Below, piece by piece: positions 21,826 through 23,874 of a stretch of DNA of 23,874 nucleotides. The position numbers and the translations under genes are program-made. The notes beneath the pieces are model-generated. The model made no database searches. It was not told where the DNA came from and was given only the letters and a program-made list of their open reading frames with translations. The stretch covers positions 1 to 23,874 of the forward strand of contig VMGU01000007.1 of assembly GCA_007376745.1 (NCBI GenBank). The letters are read 5' to 3'. Position 1 is the first letter of the stretch. Each line of letters starts with the position of its first letter. The DNA is from Parcubacteria group bacterium Athens0714_26. Its GTDB lineage: Bacteria > Patescibacteriota > Minisyncoccia > UBA6257 > 02-FULL-45-10c.

Positions 21826-22818
21826 ATGGACCTGATAAAATTTCAAGAATTATTTAAAAAACAAGCGGGGTATCGTTTGGGGCAAGCTAAAAAAAGCCTT
21901 TATCAAGAGCTGATACAAAATTGGCAGGAGGCAAAGGCTTTGCCCCTCATATTAAAAGAGGAGTTAAATGAAAAATGCCCGATTGATATATTGGCGGAAA
22001 CATTTATTTCTAAAGATAAAAATACGATTAAAGCGCTGGTAACACTGGAAGATGGCCTTAAAATTGAAACGGTTTTAATACGCCATAAGGATAGGAGAAA
22101 CACTGTTTGTGTTTCTTCCCAGGTTGGCTGCGCTATGAATTGCTCTTTTTGCGCTACGGGAAAGTTAGGATTTAAAAGAAATCTTGAGGTTTGGGAAATT
22201 ATTGAACAAGTTTTATTTTTTGCCCGTTATTTGAAAAAAATCGGGGAACGAGTATCTAATGTTGTTTTTATGGGAATGGGGGAGCCGTTTTTAAATTATC
22301 AGAATGTAATAGAGGCAATAAAAATTTTGAATGATGAAGACGGATTTAATTTGGGGGCAAGGCATTTTTCAATCTCTACGGCAGGGATTATTGAGGGGAT
22401 TGAAAAATTAGCCAAAGAAAAATTACAGATAAATTTAGCCGTTTCTCTTCATGCGCCCGATGACAAACTTCGCTTAGAATTAATGCCGATTAACAAAAGC
22501 TATCCCATTCGGAAAGTTTTAAACGCGGTAGATGATTACATTAAAAAAACTCGGCGGAGGGTAATGTTTGAATATTTAATGATAAAAGACATAAATGATT
22601 CTGAAAAACAGGCTAAAACGTTAGCCAAATTAATGAAGAAATATCTTTATTTCGTTAATCTGATTTCTTATAATTTTACCGGGATTTTTGAACCCTCTTC
22701 CCCATCAAGAATTAAAAGATTTAAGGAAATTTTAGAGCAAGAAGGCGTGGCGGTTACCCAAAGGCATGGTTTTGGCCAAGATATCGAGGGCGCTTGCGGT
22801 CAGCTGGCGGGTAAATAA
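21826..22818 (+). CDS. rlmN: 23S rRNA / tRNA adenine C2 methyltransferase RlmN
   Basis: A radical SAM protein of 330 residues. The cluster motif CAMNCSFCATG carries Cys102, Cys106 and Cys109. MGMGEPFLN, SLHAPDDKLRLELMPINKSYPI and the C-terminal GQDIEGACGQL with Cys324 complete the RlmN pattern; the last cysteine, with a mid-protein cysteine, forms the methylation pair in the family. It methylates A2503 of 23S rRNA and A37 of some tRNAs. The final 65 bases overlap the C39-like gene on the other strand. It sits next to tRNA-Asp. Confidence 0.95.
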   Translation: MDLIKFQELFKKQAGYRLGQAKKSLYQELIQNWQEAKALPLILKEELNEKCPIDILAETFISKDKNTIKALVTLEDGLKIETVLIRHKDRRNTVCVSSQVGCAMNCSFCATGKLGFKRNLEVWEIIEQVLFFARYLKKIGERVSNVVFMGMGEPFLNYQNVIEAIKILNDEDGFNLGARHFSISTAGIIEGIEKLAKEKLQINLAVSLHAPDDKLRLELMPINKSYPIRKVLNAVDDYIKKTRRRVMFEYLMIKDINDSEKQAKTLAKLMKKYLYFVNLISYNFTGIFEPSSPSRIKRFKEILEQEGVAVTQRHGFGQDIEGACGQLAGK

Positions 22819-23305
22819 TGATAATCCGTTTTTTCCAGCCGTCCAAAAACTTTTTCAGTGTTATGCTTTGTGCTAAGTTTTTTACATTATAAGAATCTGG
22901 GTCGTTATAAAAAACTTTTTTACCGTTAAATTTTGTCAGTACTACCAAGTGCCCGCCCCGTGACGGGTTAAATGAATTGTGGATTGACACCATAATGGGG
23001 TATTTATTTAAATAAATCAGAGTTTTTCGAAACGCTATTTTGGCATCAATTTCCGACCAGTCTAAATTTTTACCCATGAAATCATAATGTTTTGCGATTT
23101 CAACTAAAACTTTATGCCGCCACCCGATATTTTCCAGATAGCCGTTTAGTTTCAGCCCCTTTTTAAGGATTTCGTTCGGGGATATTTTTTTGCCGAAGTA
23201 TTCAAAAAGCATTGCTAGGCAGACTATGCCGCAAGCTTTACTTCGCCATTTTTTGATTTTTATATGGAGGTGCTGGGAAGCGTGCGGGACTTTATGTTTA
23301 ATCAT
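22754..23305 (-). CDS. C39-type cysteine peptidase-like protein
   Basis: A protein of 183 residues resembling the peptidase C39-like family. The nucleophile candidate is Cys25 in SKACGIVCLAML, with His119 in RGGHLVVLTKF and Asp135 in VFYNDPDS. There is no signal peptide, membrane helix or ATPase domain, so it is not a full bacteriocin exporter. It may be a cytoplasmic or non-classically exported peptidase. Its ATG overlaps the stop of the NlpC/P60 gene by four bases, so the two are translated together. Its 3' end overlaps rlmN tail to tail. Confidence 0.78.
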   Translation of the reverse strand: MIKHKVPHASQHLHIKIKKWRSKACGIVCLAMLFEYFGKKISPNEILKKGLKLNGYLENIGWRHKVLVEIAKHYDFMGKNLDWSEIDAKIAFRKTLIYLNKYPIMVSIHNSFNPSRGGHLVVLTKFNGKKVFYNDPDSYNVKNLAQSITLKKFLDGWKKRIIIIYPPADRKRPRYLGQNHAFG

Positions 23306-23724
23306 ATAATCCGTTTTATAAGAACCACTGGTCCGTGGCTTATAAGCACGGTTTCTAAATTTTCTTCCATAACGCCGTTTTTTGAAGTGCTATGTATGAC
23401 TTTATCGCCGCCTGTGTATAGCGTAATGTGCCCGATATAAATATGTTTTCCGGGAAAAAGTTCGTCATTGTAGTGGCCCTTGCTTCCTCGGTGAAGTATT
23501 AAATCTCCCGGTTCTAAATTTTTTAAATCTGTAATTTCTTTCCCGAGCGTGGCTTGCAGTATGGTGCTCCTGGGTATTTCTATTCCAATTTGTTTGTAAA
23601 CATATTGAGTGAATGATGAGCAGTCCAGAAAACGAGGGGTTTCTTCTGTGGGTACAGCGTATTTGTATGGCGTGCCGATAAGCGACCTGGCGATCTCTAA
23701 AATTTTTTTATGGCGCGGAGTCAT
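23302..23724 (-). CDS. NlpC/P60-family cysteine peptidase
   Basis: A protein of 140 residues covering just one NlpC/P60 domain. Cys35 is in FLDCSSFTQYVYKQIG, His99 in YIGHITLYTG and His111 in KVIHST, the expected catalytic order; PRSTILQ and EPGDLILHRG are further family motifs. Such enzymes usually cut peptidoglycan stem peptides, but no signal peptide is seen, so the site of action is unclear. It is the first gene of a two-gene operon with the C39-like gene. No Shine-Dalgarno sequence precedes the ATG. Confidence 0.88.
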   Translation of the reverse strand: MTPRHKKILEIARSLIGTPYKYAVPTEETPRFLDCSSFTQYVYKQIGIEIPRSTILQATLGKEITDLKNLEPGDLILHRGSKGHYNDELFPGKHIYIGHITLYTGGDKVIHSTSKNGVMEENLETVLISHGPVVLIKRII

Positions 23725-23874
23725 TAAATTAAATTAAAATTTCTATAAAATAATGTATAGTATGACATTATTTACAGTGTTTGCCCATATTTTGTACTCG
23801 TCCATAACATTTGAGACTTTTCAACTGTTAATTTATTACAAATATAACGTAAGGGCGAAATAAGTCCAATCGAC
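23725..23874. other. AT-rich region at right edge
   Basis: 150 bases upstream of the NlpC/P60 gene and running to the window end. No open frame or clear RNA is seen. Several AT-rich hexamers on the minus strand (for example TATACA near 23755) could be -10 boxes, but none has a convincing partner. Confidence 0.4.

Noticed and set aside
22754..23305. C39-like protein as part of a bacteriocin ABC exporter
   Set aside because: The protein ends after the peptidase domain; there are no membrane helices and no ATP-binding domain, and no transporter gene adjoins it.

Overview
The window looks like a piece of a Patescibacteria (Candidate Phyla Radiation) chromosome, probably of the Parcubacteria type. 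The reasons are: AT-rich DNA with the standard stop codons (TGA terminates pilN and rlmN); large secreted fibre-like proteins built from GNVGIGT repeats; a type IV pilus locus with pilM, pilN, pilO and a PilP-like gene but no secretin gene; many genes with no Shine-Dalgarno sequence and a TATAAT-like box only 6-13 bases before the start codon; and several very short proteins. The lineage call is an inference from gene content, since no rRNA is present.

Layout. Bases 1-3636 carry the 3' end of one GNVGIGT-repeat surface protein, a small coiled-coil protein and a second, complete, secreted repeat protein. A perfect 12-bp hairpin serves as a shared terminator with the minus-strand gene for a secreted transglutaminase-like protein (3716-4897). 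That gene is divergent from a small lipoprotein gene (5068-5430), and their promoters face away from a shared palindrome made of two inverted TTGACA boxes. Next come a broken tRNA-Ala copy, an intact tRNA-Ala(TGC), and comFC on the minus strand. Bases 6596-16866 form a long type IV pilus assembly locus: pilM, pilN, pilO (5' end apparently damaged), a PilP-like gene, pilB, pilT, pilC, a major-type prepilin, the prepilin peptidase pilD, and four minor pilin-like genes. ligA follows and ends at a good terminator. Then come gatC, gatA and a single-pass membrane protein gene, a broken tRNA-Asp copy, an intact tRNA-Asp(GTC), a highly structured intergenic region, rlmN, and a convergent pair of cysteine peptidase genes (C39-like and NlpC/P60).

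The most striking signal is a small double-hairpin element present three times. Its form is YCCGACG, a variable loop, AGTCGGRGTCCCGAC, a variable loop, then GTCGGGAY. Two copies (62 and 55 bases) sit at exactly the same point in the D-stem of two different broken tRNA copies, Ala and Asp. Each broken copy lies just upstream of the intact tRNA gene with the same first 11 bases. The third copy (42 bases, 14 codons) sits in frame inside gatA. Removing each copy precisely restores a normal tRNA 5' half or a normal GatA sequence. The stems are kept by compensating base changes. This resembles in concept the Rickettsia palindromic elements that insert in genes and RNAs, but I do not recognise this family.

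Other points are the damaged pilO, a LigA zinc-finger cysteine changed to aspartate, a 20-base DNA repeat that punctuates the fibre gene, a structured region with competing pairings before rlmN, and a palindrome around the rlmN -10 box.
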